From: a virus
DNA: 22,368 bases
Virus record (IMG/VR): IMGVR_UViG_3300033148_009505
Span: 1 to 22,368 of that record
Direction: 5' to 3' (one strand)
In this document: positions 1 to 6,605 of the stretch, piece after piece
Layout of the letters: each line of letters starts with the position of its first letter
How positions within the stretch are numbered: position 1 is the stretch's first letter
Translations under genes and position numbers: made by a program
Notes under the pieces: generated by a model
Seen by the model: the letters and a program-made list of their open reading frames with translations, nothing else
Told to the model about the DNA's origin: nothing
Databases searched by the model: none

Positions 1-197
1 GCCTTGAGAAAAAGCCGGGCCGAGGAGATCCTGGCCCCGCGCCACAGCCCCGCGCCGGGGCAACGGATCTGGACGCTGACGTCGCCGTCTTGGCCGAACT
101 GCAGGTGCTCGTATCCATTGTGCAGCGTCGATCCGGTGCGGAAGCCGTCGTCCGGCGAGTCCTCCGGGTACAGGACTTTTGTGATCCTTGCGCCCAC
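1..197 (-). CDS. Partial phage structural-region protein (N-terminus only)
   Basis: An open frame runs from a GTG at 197 to the window edge without a stop, starting MGARITKVLYPEDSPDDGF and continuing for about 65 residues. GC-rich third codon positions support coding. The proposed start lies one codon after the TAG of the preceding small gene and in the same frame, with only a weak purine stretch upstream, so the start is uncertain. It follows the gp37-like gene, where Mu places neck and tail genes. I do not recognise the family. Confidence 0.55.
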   Translation of the reverse strand, partial: MGARITKVLYPEDSPDDGFRTGSTLHNGYEHLQFGQDGDVSVQIRCPGAGLWRGARISSARLFLK

Positions 198-200
198 ACC

Positions 201-344
201 CTACTCGTCCGTGGCCACGGGCTTTTCCTTGGCCGGGGCCGGCTTCGGCTCGGGCGTGGCGGGCTCCACCACGCGACTGCCGCCGCGCATCACGGTTTCC
301 TTGGGGCCCGCGCAGGGCCGGGGCTTGTCGGTGCGCTTCTTCAT
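201..344 (-). CDS. Small hypothetical phage protein, 47 aa
   Basis: ATG at 344 directly follows the TAA of the gp37-like gene and is preceded by GGAGGATAA, a strong ribosome site at good spacing. The product begins MKKRTDKPRPCAG and has a Pro/Ala/Lys/Glu-rich, probably disordered C-terminus ending VATDE before TAG. It sits where Mu carries the small gp38, but I see no clear DUF2635 signature, so no family is assigned. It is probably translated with its neighbours in the late operon. The next frame opens in phase right after its stop. Confidence 0.6.
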   Translation of the reverse strand: MKKRTDKPRPCAGPKETVMRGGSRVVEPATPEPKPAPAKEKPVATDE

Positions 345-830
345 TTATCCTCCCAGGGTGCCTTCCAGCAGGTGGTAGTTTGTGGCCCGCCACTGCTGGC
401 CGTAGATGCTGATCCCCTTGCCGAACCAGACGTTCTCCTGCCGGGTGAACTGCAGGGGCTGGAGGCCGGTCAAGCCCAGGTCGTGGTTGGCCAGGCGGTT
501 TCTGGCGGCCTCGCACAGGGCGTAGGAGCCGCACCCGGTGGCCCCGCCCCGGCGGGCCTCGGCCTCGTCGCGCAGGGAGCGGGTTGCGAGGAACAGGATC
601 CAAGTCATCTCCTCGACAACCCGCGGGCCCATGTCTTTGACATTGCTGCCGCCGTACACCACCCAGATGGCCGGGAAGGCCCGGGAAAGCTTGCTCACGT
701 CCTGTTCCGTCTCCAGCTCCCCCTGGTAGGTGTCCAGGGTGCGAAGCCCGATGGAGGCGTCCGCCTTGAGGTGCTCGAGCCGCGCCAGGATGGCGTCCTC
801 GACGGCCTCGATGGTGTTTCCCGCGGCCAT
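345..830 (-). CDS. Mu gp37-like protein (DUF1834)
   Basis: 161 aa, the usual size for the Mu gp37/DUF1834 family of neck or head-tail connection proteins. The N-terminus has the family pattern of a helix (IEAVEDAILARLEHL) followed by a short strand, and the middle has FPAIWVVYGG, the conserved 'P.i.V.y.g' region. It is followed by a strand that carries RVVEEMTWILFLATRSLRDEA. ATG at 830 starts one base after the TGA of the gp36-like gene, so the two are translationally coupled. The assignment rests on motif recall and on position after gp35 and gp36; the exact role in joining head and tail is inferred. Confidence 0.8.
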   Translation of the reverse strand: MAAGNTIEAVEDAILARLEHLKADASIGLRTLDTYQGELETEQDVSKLSRAFPAIWVVYGGSNVKDMGPRVVEEMTWILFLATRSLRDEAEARRGGATGCGSYALCEAARNRLANHDLGLTGLQPLQFTRQENVWFGKGISIYGQQWRATNYHLLEGTLGG

Positions 831-831
831 G

Positions 832-1257
832 TCAGATCAGGCCCTTCATGGTGGTGCGGGTGAAGGCGCGGTCCGTGTACTCCGTTTCCACGCCGCCGGC
901 CTCGTTGGCCAGGGTGGCGTCCGGGCCCAGGGTGACCGTCCCGGACGCCACGGCCTTGAGAAACGCGATGATATCGCGCCGCCGCTCCTTGCGCGTTTCG
1001 GGCACGCTGTCCAGGCGGCGGGAAAACAGGTTGTAGATGGCGAGCTCCACGGATGCCCGGCGCACCATGGCGGGCGCGGCGGCGAAGGGCACGGTGTAGC
1101 GGCCGCCGCACCAGGCGTCGATCTCCGCGTCCGCGTCGGCGATGGCCCGGTCGATGACCGCGCTGTCCACCTGGCCGAAGCCCTCGTCGTCCGTGAGCTC
1201 CACCAGCTCGTCGTTGGACAGCTGCTCCTCGATGTCCGCGCGGGTGCAGTAGGCCAT
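832..1257 (-). CDS. Mu gp36-like protein (DUF1320)
   Basis: 141 aa. The start MAYCTRADIEEQLSNDELVELTDD and the helix with AIADADAEIDAWCGGRYTVPF are typical of DUF1320, a head-tail connector-like family found in Mu as gp36. The central 'YNLFSRR' and 'RRRDIIAFLKAVASGTVTLG' segments also fit. Its fold is thought to resemble gp6-type connectors, so a role in the neck is likely. The start at 1257 lies just after the TAG of the gp35-like gene; the ribosome site (AGGGATAGGGATAG) is modest, consistent with coupled translation. Confidence 0.85.
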   Translation of the reverse strand: MAYCTRADIEEQLSNDELVELTDDEGFGQVDSAVIDRAIADADAEIDAWCGGRYTVPFAAAPAMVRRASVELAIYNLFSRRLDSVPETRKERRRDIIAFLKAVASGTVTLGPDATLANEAGGVETEYTDRAFTRTTMKGLI

Positions 1258-1263
1258 CTATCC

Positions 1264-1560
1264 CTATCCCTTCTTGCCGGCGCCTTTTTTGCCCTTGCCC
1301 GCGGCCTCCTGGGGCGTTTCCCGGCCCTTTTCGGGCTCGGGAGTGTTCTTGGCCGCGTTTTCTTTTTCGGGGCCGCCCGCGGCCTCCTGTTCGTTCTCCG
1401 GGGGTTTTTCCGCGTGGGCGTGGACGAGGAGCAGGGGCTCTGCGACGAGGAGCTTAATCTGCTCGTCGGTGAAATAGCCGTCCGGGTACGTCTTGACGCC
1501 GAAGTGCTGCACCCCGGCTCGCCAAAAGCCATCGCGCTTGGTGGTGATGGTGATGGGCAT
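1264..1560 (-). CDS. Mu gp35 / HI1506-like protein
   Basis: 98 aa. The first 45 residues (ITITTKRDGFWRAGVQHFG, then TYPDGYFTDEQIKLLVAEPLLLV) match the FluMu HI1506/gp35 pattern: K.GFRRAG, FT.EQ and L.aEP.L.V. The rest is a low-complexity Glu/Lys/Pro/Ala tail ending GKKGAGKKG, which is strongly basic and probably disordered. It lies between the major head protein and gp36-like gene, as in Mu. Function is unknown in the family. AAAGGAATGACCG precedes the ATG. Confidence 0.82.
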   Translation of the reverse strand: MPITITTKRDGFWRAGVQHFGVKTYPDGYFTDEQIKLLVAEPLLLVHAHAEKPPENEQEAAGGPEKENAAKNTPEPEKGRETPQEAAGKGKKGAGKKG

Positions 1561-1619
1561 CGGTCATTCCTTTCCGCGTCGGGTTTGAAGGCGGGGCCGC
1601 GTCGCGGCCCGCCGGATCA

Positions 1620-2525
1620 TCAGGCCGCGCCGGTGGAGCCGTAGGAAAGCTGCCAGAAGGCGTAGCCGCCGTTGGCCCGGGCCTCGGCCCCGAACTTGTA
1701 CTCGCCCCGGGTGAACACGTCGTCCGCGTCCGCGGTGATCTGCTGCACGAACACCGGGGCCTTGCGCTCCTGGTAGACGAACGGCTTGACGGCGCGCGAA
1801 GTCACGTGCAGGAACCACGCGGTGGTGGAGGTCAGCCAGGGGTTGACCACCACCTTGGCCGTGCCCTTGTAGGGGTTGGGGCTGTCGTCCTCCAGCTTGT
1901 CCATCTCGCAGAGCATGCGGGCGGTGGTCTCCAGGGCCGGGGGCACCTCGAGGGTGTCGGGAATCAGGCCCAGGGGCCGGCCCTCGTCGTCCGTGAAGGA
2001 CATGATGGCCGTGCGGGCCGCGCCGTAGCTGGCCTTGGCCAGGGCCACGGTGGCGGCGGAAAGTGCGGCGGTGCCCGTGTTGGAAACCGTGGACGAGCCC
2101 ACGGGGTGGTCGGTGTCGTAGAAGTACTGCCCGTCGTAGCACAGGTTGGAGAAGGCGTTGTTCTTCAGGTCCGCCACGATCTCGTCCGGGAGCTGCTTGG
2201 CGGAGTAGCCCGCCTCCTGTGCGAGCGGGCCGTAGATGCCCAGGTTGTCGTCCTCGATGTCCTTGCGCGCAACGGACACCGTGGCCTCCCAGTCCTTGTT
2301 GCGAATCGTGTAACCGAAGGCTTCCAAGCTGTTCACCACCTTGTCCCCGATCCACTCGCGCATCTTGGGGAAGCGGGACAGCCAGGCGTAAGTTTCCTGA
2401 GACGTGGTTGAGGTGACCTTCATGGCCGTTTGCTGCCACACGGACGGCGCGGCGTCGAACGCCGCGTTGAAGGTGGCTTTCAGCCCCTGGAACACCGCGG
2501 CGATGGAAGCTTTGTTGACCAGCAT
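1620..2525 (-). CDS. T: Major head subunit, Mu gpT-like
   Basis: About 301 aa, the usual size for Mu gpT, which forms the icosahedral capsid shell. Diagnostic segments include the N-terminal 'F..AF..A...W...A..V.S' stretch, WLSRFPKMREWIG, the region with KDWEATVSVARKDIEDD, and YFYDTDHPVG. The C-terminal 'FVQQIT.DADDVFTRGEYKFGAEARANGGY..WQ..YGS' is also typical. Two in-frame ATGs (2531 and 2525) are possible; AGGAG lies 7 bases before 2525 but abuts 2531, so 2525 is preferred. It is preceded by the protease/scaffold and decoration genes. Confidence 0.95.
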   Translation of the reverse strand: MLVNKASIAAVFQGLKATFNAAFDAAPSVWQQTAMKVTSTTSQETYAWLSRFPKMREWIGDKVVNSLEAFGYTIRNKDWEATVSVARKDIEDDNLGIYGPLAQEAGYSAKQLPDEIVADLKNNAFSNLCYDGQYFYDTDHPVGSSTVSNTGTAALSAATVALAKASYGAARTAIMSFTDDEGRPLGLIPDTLEVPPALETTARMLCEMDKLEDDSPNPYKGTAKVVVNPWLTSTTAWFLHVTSRAVKPFVYQERKAPVFVQQITADADDVFTRGEYKFGAEARANGGYAFWQLSYGSTGAA

Positions 2526-2556
2526 TTTCATTCTCCTTTCAGGTATCGCCCCATGC

Positions 2557-3600
2557 CTAGCTGGCGAGCAGGCTGGCGGTGTACTCGATCCAGATGGCGG
2601 ACACCACCACGGTGTCGGTGGTGTGCGCGCCGGGGGTGAGCTCCACGGTGAGGGTCTGGGCCCCGGCGGGGATGTCCGCCGCGGCGATGGTGATGGTCTT
2701 TTCCGCGTAGGACGCGCCCAGGGCGGCGGAGTCGTCCTCGATCTTGGTGTCGCCCTCGTTGAAGTAGGCGTCCGCGGAAATGACCGGGGTGTCGGTGGAG
2801 CCGCCGGACTTGGCGCGGAGGTGAATGACCAGGTCGGCGGAGGTGTCTATGTCCGGGGGCAGGGGCACCTGGAACAGGACGGGATCGTTGTTGGACGCCG
2901 CCCAGGTGACCACCAGGCCGGAGTCCGTGTCGCCGTTGGCCATGTCCAACGTGGGCGTGGTGGACGGGCCCAGGGCGGCCACGGTGTTGGTGCCGTCGCC
3001 CTCGATGAGGGAAAACAGCGGAATGGGGATGAACCGCTGGGCGGAGAGCAGGTGCTGGTAGATCTCCTGCAAAGCGGCCTCCACCTCGGTCTGGGCGGTG
3101 TGGCCGCCCGCATCCGCGATGCTGATGGCGCTTGCCGCGTGGGCTCCGGAGGTGTCCGCAATGTGCGTGGCGACATCCGCCTGGCGGATGGCAGGCTCGA
3201 TGTCGATGTATGCCGTGGTGGAGGACACGTATTTGGCGATCACGCCGCAGAAAATGGCGTTGGTGACGTTGGCCGCCAGGTCCACGGTCTGGTCGTCCAC
3301 CAAAAACACGTTGTCGCCCACATTGGCCTGCGTGATGGCCGTGCCCAGGGTGACCAGAAACAGGCCCCGCCTGCGCACGGTGCAGGACAGGTCGCCCGCG
3401 GAGCCGGAGGAGTTGTCCGCCTGCTCCATGGCGACGCCCTCGAAGATCAGGCCCGCGGTGTCCGCCCCGGGGTTCAGGTAGCCGTTCGCGTCGACGGCCA
3501 CCAGGCTGCCGCCGTAGATGGTGGTGGACGCGGCGACGGGGAAATCCAGCTCCACGCCCTCGGTGTGCATGGTGTTTCTATCCTCGGTGAGCGCGGTCAT
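2557..3600 (-). CDS. Capsid decoration-type protein with C-terminal beta domain
   Basis: 347 aa, three apparent parts. Residues 1-137 look like a DUF2190-type capsid decoration domain: GSLVAVDANGYLNPGADTAG, GVAMEQADNSSGSAGD, RRRGLF, VGDNVFLVDDQTVDL. Residues 146-185 hold the linker type 'HIADTSGAHAASAI..ADAGGH......EAAL', which recurs in phage surface proteins. Residues 190-347 are strand-rich, with many Thr/Ser/Ala, like a carbohydrate-binding or jelly-roll domain. It lies between gpI and gpT, so the protein probably coats the capsid and displays the C-terminal domain. GAGGAGG precedes the ATG. The domain boundaries are my estimate; the function of the C-terminal part is unknown. Confidence 0.72.
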   Translation of the reverse strand: MTALTEDRNTMHTEGVELDFPVAASTTIYGGSLVAVDANGYLNPGADTAGLIFEGVAMEQADNSSGSAGDLSCTVRRRGLFLVTLGTAITQANVGDNVFLVDDQTVDLAANVTNAIFCGVIAKYVSSTTAYIDIEPAIRQADVATHIADTSGAHAASAISIADAGGHTAQTEVEAALQEIYQHLLSAQRFIPIPLFSLIEGDGTNTVAALGPSTTPTLDMANGDTDSGLVVTWAASNNDPVLFQVPLPPDIDTSADLVIHLRAKSGGSTDTPVISADAYFNEGDTKIEDDSAALGASYAEKTITIAAADIPAGAQTLTVELTPGAHTTDTVVVSAIWIEYTASLLAS

Positions 3601-3627
3601 GCGCTGCCTCCTCTCGTTTCTGGGGGG

Positions 3628-4200
3628 TTATCCGGCGTACCGCTTGAACGTCTCGTCGTCGAGCCCCAGCATGCGGTTGACCGCCGCCTGGACGCTGGAG
3701 ATCCCGCCGCCCGGGTCCGCGGGCGCGGGCCGGCTGTCCAGGCCGGTGTCCGGGGCGATGACCGGGGCGGATTCCACGAATTTTCTGAATGCCTCCAGCC
3801 CGCCCTCCACGCGGCAGGACGCCTCGTAGAATTCCCGGCTGGCGGGCGCGATCTTGCCCGCGGCGACGGCGTCGTCCACCGTGGCCGCGATCTCCGCCTC
3901 CTTAGCCTCGATCTCGGCCCGGCGGATGCGATTCTCCGCCCGTTCCACCCTGGCCTTGAGCTGGTCGTAATCCGCGCGAGGCACGAATTTGCCCAGGTCC
4001 GGGGGCGTGTCGGCCCGGTTGGCCGCCTTGCCGGACGTGGCCGCGGCCACCAGGTCCTCCTCGGATGCGTCCGCGGAAAGGCCCAGGGCCTCGGCCACGG
4101 CGGCCAGCTTGGCCTTGATGGTGTCCACGACGCCCAAGGCGTCCTCGGGGCTGGCGTCCGCGGAAAGGCCCAGGGCTTCCAACAACTTCGTCCAATCCAT
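3628..4200 (-). CDS. Z: Nested scaffold protein (Mu gpZ analogue), internal start in gpI
   Basis: Within the gpI frame, codon 151 is an ATG at 4200 preceded by AGGAGG at a spacing of 5 bases, as good as any start in the window. It would give a 190-aa protein beginning MDWTKLLEALGLSADASPED. The segment is alpha-helical with a coiled-coil stretch (LKARVERAENRIRRAEIEAKEAEIAA) and a Pro/Gly-rich hinge before the C-terminal NRMLGLDDETFKRYAG, the expected capsid-binding end. Mu makes its scaffold gpZ in this way from gene I. The internal start is seen; its use is inferred. Confidence 0.7.
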   Translation of the reverse strand: MDWTKLLEALGLSADASPEDALGVVDTIKAKLAAVAEALGLSADASEEDLVAAATSGKAANRADTPPDLGKFVPRADYDQLKARVERAENRIRRAEIEAKEAEIAATVDDAVAAGKIAPASREFYEASCRVEGGLEAFRKFVESAPVIAPDTGLDSRPAPADPGGGISSVQAAVNRMLGLDDETFKRYAG

Positions 4201-4650
4201 CTCGTCCTCCTCTCGGTTGAGCGCCGTCAGGCGCAGGTTGGGCCGGTTCGTCAGCCCGACACTCAAGACGGCCAAGACCTCGCGCGTTTTCCCGTCGTAG
4301 GCGATGACCGGCGAGACATGGCGATACTCCCGGTTGGCCACCAACTCCTCCCCCCGCGGCGTCCAGGCCACGCGGCCCCAGATGGAGTTTTCTCGGATCT
4401 CCATCCTGTCGATCCAGCCGACGGCCGGCGAGGGGCCGCCGCCCTTTTCGGTGACGTGCTCCTCGTCCACGGGGATTTCGCCGCCGGGAGCCATGGACAG
4501 GGATCGCTCGATGACCTCCTCGGGCTTGTTGAGCGTCCATTTTCGGCCGTCCCGGCCGACGATCCCGCCCACCGGAACGAGCTCCACCCACTCCGGCGCC
4601 GTGGCTTCGGCGCGCAGATTCATGGCGATGGCGAGCGTGTGGTTTTTCAT
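3628..4650 (-). CDS. I: Mu gpI-like capsid protease with scaffold C-terminus
   Basis: 340 aa. Residues 1-145 resemble the Mu I protease: IPVDEEHVTEKG (Asp62, His65), GPSPAVGWIDRME, then REYRHVSPVIAYDGK and VLSVGLTNRPNLRL, the usual 'SPv....g.v..l.s..LTN.P' signature. The catalytic residues probably include His65 and a Ser in one of these blocks. The rest is helical, charged scaffold. ATG at 4650 overlaps the gpG stop (ATGA) and has TAAGGAGG upstream. In Mu the protease matures the prohead and the nested scaffold gpZ shares its C-terminus; an internal start here supports the same design. Confidence 0.9.
   Translation of the reverse strand: MKNHTLAIAMNLRAEATAPEWVELVPVGGIVGRDGRKWTLNKPEEVIERSLSMAPGGEIPVDEEHVTEKGGGPSPAVGWIDRMEIRENSIWGRVAWTPRGEELVANREYRHVSPVIAYDGKTREVLAVLSVGLTNRPNLRLTALNREEDEMDWTKLLEALGLSADASPEDALGVVDTIKAKLAAVAEALGLSADASEEDLVAAATSGKAANRADTPPDLGKFVPRADYDQLKARVERAENRIRRAEIEAKEAEIAATVDDAVAAGKIAPASREFYEASCRVEGGLEAFRKFVESAPVIAPDTGLDSRPAPADPGGGISSVQAAVNRMLGLDDETFKRYAG
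4067..4176. repeat. 23-bp exact direct repeat inside the scaffold
   Basis: Identical 23-bp copies lie at 4067-4089 and 4154-4176, an 87-bp (29-codon) period. They encode the repeated ALGLSADAS part of EALGLSADASxED at about residues 158-172 and 193-207 of gpI. This points to an in-frame internal duplication of a scaffold helix. Confidence 0.8.
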
Positions 4651-5261
4651 GCGTCCTCCTTAAACGCCCCGGCCATGAAGCCGGCCAGGATGTCGCGGAT
4701 CTCGGCTTCGTCCTCGTCCTGCACGACCAGAAACGGCCGGGCGGGGATGTCTCCCCAGGGCAACGCGGCCGTGCGGTCGTGGGCCTTGACGGTGACAAAC
4801 GGCGCGGCGAAGTCCATGCCCATGACCGTGGTCAGGTTGGGCCGCTTGCCGGCCTTTTTCGGGGCGGCGGCAAAGCTTTTGGCCCGGCGCTTTCTCTGGT
4901 GTTCGCGCACCCGGTAGGTGAACGTGCCGAAGCTGCCCTTGGCCGCCCCGAACTGGTGGACGCGGGCGTAGATGACGTTGGTGCCAACGCGCACCCGGGC
5001 GGGCTCCGCGCTCTTGGTGATGCTGTTTTTCAAGCGGGCGGTGTCCACCAGGGTCTTGCCGCCATGCCGCTCGGCGCGCTTGCTGGGCTTCCACCCGGCG
5101 GGGCGGCCGGACGCGCGGAAATTCTCCTCCACGCTGGCCACCAAAAGGTCGCCGATCTGTTCGAAGGCGGGGGTGAGGTCCCTGCCCCGGCGGACGAACT
5201 CGGTCATTCTTTTCCGGAGATCGCGGTCCCGGATGTTGACTTTTATTTGGACTCCGCCCAT
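4647..5261 (-). CDS. G: Phage virion morphogenesis protein, Mu gpG-like
   Basis: About 204 aa. The family pattern of phage virion morphogenesis proteins (gpG of Mu, tail completion in P2) is clear: an N-terminal beta strand, FEQIGDLLVASVEENFRASG, PAGWKPSKRAERHGGKTLVDTARLKNSI, RVGTNVIYARVHQFGAA and the C-terminal IPARPFLVV. A basic insert (KRRAKSFAAAPKKAGKRP) sits between the last two blocks. ATG at 5261 has AGGGG 9 bases upstream; a TTG at 5267 is possible but too close to it. The gene is separated from gpF by 117 non-coding bases, unusual in this tightly packed operon, and overlaps gpI by ATGA. Confidence 0.9.
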   Translation of the reverse strand: MGGVQIKVNIRDRDLRKRMTEFVRRGRDLTPAFEQIGDLLVASVEENFRASGRPAGWKPSKRAERHGGKTLVDTARLKNSITKSAEPARVRVGTNVIYARVHQFGAAKGSFGTFTYRVREHQRKRRAKSFAAAPKKAGKRPNLTTVMGMDFAAPFVTVKAHDRTAALPWGDIPARPFLVVQDEDEAEIRDILAGFMAGAFKEDA

Positions 5262-5302
5262 TGACAAAATCCCCTATGGCCGTTTATCTTTTTCTTGAGG
5301 GA

Positions 5303-5346
5303 CGCGCATGACTAGGGGGGCCACCCTGTCACCGAGGTCATGCGCG
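5303..5346. repeat. 10-bp inverted repeat between gpF and gpG genes
   Basis: CGCGCATGAC at 5303-5312 is perfectly inverted at 5337-5346, with a 24-base loop that contains a smaller AGGG/CCCT pairing. No T-run follows on either strand, so it is not a standard intrinsic terminator. It occupies the only sizeable gap in the head operon and could be an RNA stability or regulatory element. Confidence 0.6.
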
Positions 5347-5378
5347 GGCCGGGGTGTGAGCCGCCCCGGACCCTGCCC

Positions 5379-6605
5379 TCATTTCTTTTTGGGATAGGCC
5401 AAAAATCCCCTTCTTTGCCGATTGAGGTACTCCATCTTCGGCTTGCCTGCCCTGGTGACCGGCAAGTAGCCCGTGACCCCCTGAAAACAGCCGTCGGCGA
5501 CCTCCATAACGGCCAAGCCGCCCACACGCGTTTTGTCCTCCGTTTTCCACGCGGTGATGTAGCGCTTGGCCAGCCTCCATCTCCCGTCCTTGTACTGCTG
5601 GGGCGTGAGCCACACCTCCAGAGGTCTTTCCAGCATCTTCCTGAGGAGCGGCAGGCTTTCCCCATGCCCAGGCTTGTCCCACTTCCATGGGCTTGTGGGG
5701 TCGCCCTTGGCCACCTGAAACATTCTTTTGGACAAAATCACCGGCTCTCCAAGCGCGTCGGCAAGGACCACGCCCTTCTCCCCGTAAAGTTTCTCGAATT
5801 CGGCGGCGTAGAACTCGTCGCTTTTGCCCGCTGGTAGCAGGCGGCTTTCGTCGAAATCCGGCAGGTCCGCGGCCCGGTAATTTTGCAGGCTCCGAAGGCC
5901 GTATTTTTCCGGCCCGGGCAGCCAGTCCGGGGTGTCGCGCATTCCCTTGGGCCGGGTGGCGGCGTCGAACATGCCCCCGAACGTGTCCTCCCCGGGGTTG
6001 TGGGCAAACCCGGGGTCCGGGTCGAACTCCCTGGGGGGCTTGGCCTCCGACAACCCCATGCGCTCCACGGCGCGGGAGGTGAGGATCTGCACGGTGCACC
6101 GGCAGCGGTAGCCGTTGGGGGGCCACCATTCGCCCCACACGGGGGACGTCAGCGGCCACACCTTGCCGTCCTGGGCCGCGTGGCTTTCCCGGGTGCGGGA
6201 GTCGTTGACCGCGGAGTACCGGCCGAAGCGGTCCGGGTTTCTCATGGCCTGCTTCCACCGGCCGGCGGCGTAGGCGGTCTGGATGTTCGTGCGGAAGATG
6301 TTGTCGATCCTCCAGGGCTGCTTGGCGGTCCAGCCGCGGCGGGCGAAGATGGCCTCGCAGTCGCGCTGAAAATCCCGGAAGGTCGTGCCGTCCTCCAGGG
6401 CCCTGGTCATGGCGTTGAAAACCGTGGTCAGCTCGTCGCCCTTGGCGATGCCGGATACGGCGAAGGCCAGGCTCTTTGCCTCGTCCTCCAACTGCTTGAA
6501 CACGCCCGGGCGAACCGGGACCTTGCGCTTCCAGGCCTCGACAGCCTGGGCGAAGGGGACGGGCCGCAGAACCTGGCGGGCGCGGACGGGGCTTCGGGTC
6601 GGCAT
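5379..6605 (-). CDS. F: Mu gpF-like head morphogenesis protein fused to PBECR-like nuclease domain
   Basis: 408 aa. Residues about 15-175 are the phage Mu F / SPP1 gp7 head-morphogenesis domain: FRTNIQTAYAAGRWKQA, then SHAAQDGKVWPL, then PPNGYRCRCTV, the usual 'H...DG ... P.G..CRC' signature. It is a minor head protein that works with the portal. Residues about 265-408 look like a PBECR-type (barnase/EndoU/colicin E5-like) domain: VLADALGEPVILS, WKWDKPGH, ERPLEVWLTPQQ, KRYITAW and YLNRQRRGFLAY. Such domains are known as C-terminal toxins of phage head and polyvalent proteins. ATG at 6605 immediately follows the portal stop. The nuclease call rests on motif memory and is less sure than the gpF part. 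Confidence 0.87.
   Translation of the reverse strand: MPTRSPVRARQVLRPVPFAQAVEAWKRKVPVRPGVFKQLEDEAKSLAFAVSGIAKGDELTTVFNAMTRALEDGTTFRDFQRDCEAIFARRGWTAKQPWRIDNIFRTNIQTAYAAGRWKQAMRNPDRFGRYSAVNDSRTRESHAAQDGKVWPLTSPVWGEWWPPNGYRCRCTVQILTSRAVERMGLSEAKPPREFDPDPGFAHNPGEDTFGGMFDAATRPKGMRDTPDWLPGPEKYGLRSLQNYRAADLPDFDESRLLPAGKSDEFYAAEFEKLYGEKGVVLADALGEPVILSKRMFQVAKGDPTSPWKWDKPGHGESLPLLRKMLERPLEVWLTPQQYKDGRWRLAKRYITAWKTEDKTRVGGLAVMEVADGCFQGVTGYLPVTRAGKPKMEYLNRQRRGFLAYPKKK

Noticed and set aside
2404-4917. 837-aa plus-strand open frame
   Set aside because: It is antisense to gpT, the decoration gene and gpI, all with clear family motifs. Gly/Val/Arg/His-rich composition is typical of an antisense shadow in high-GC DNA.
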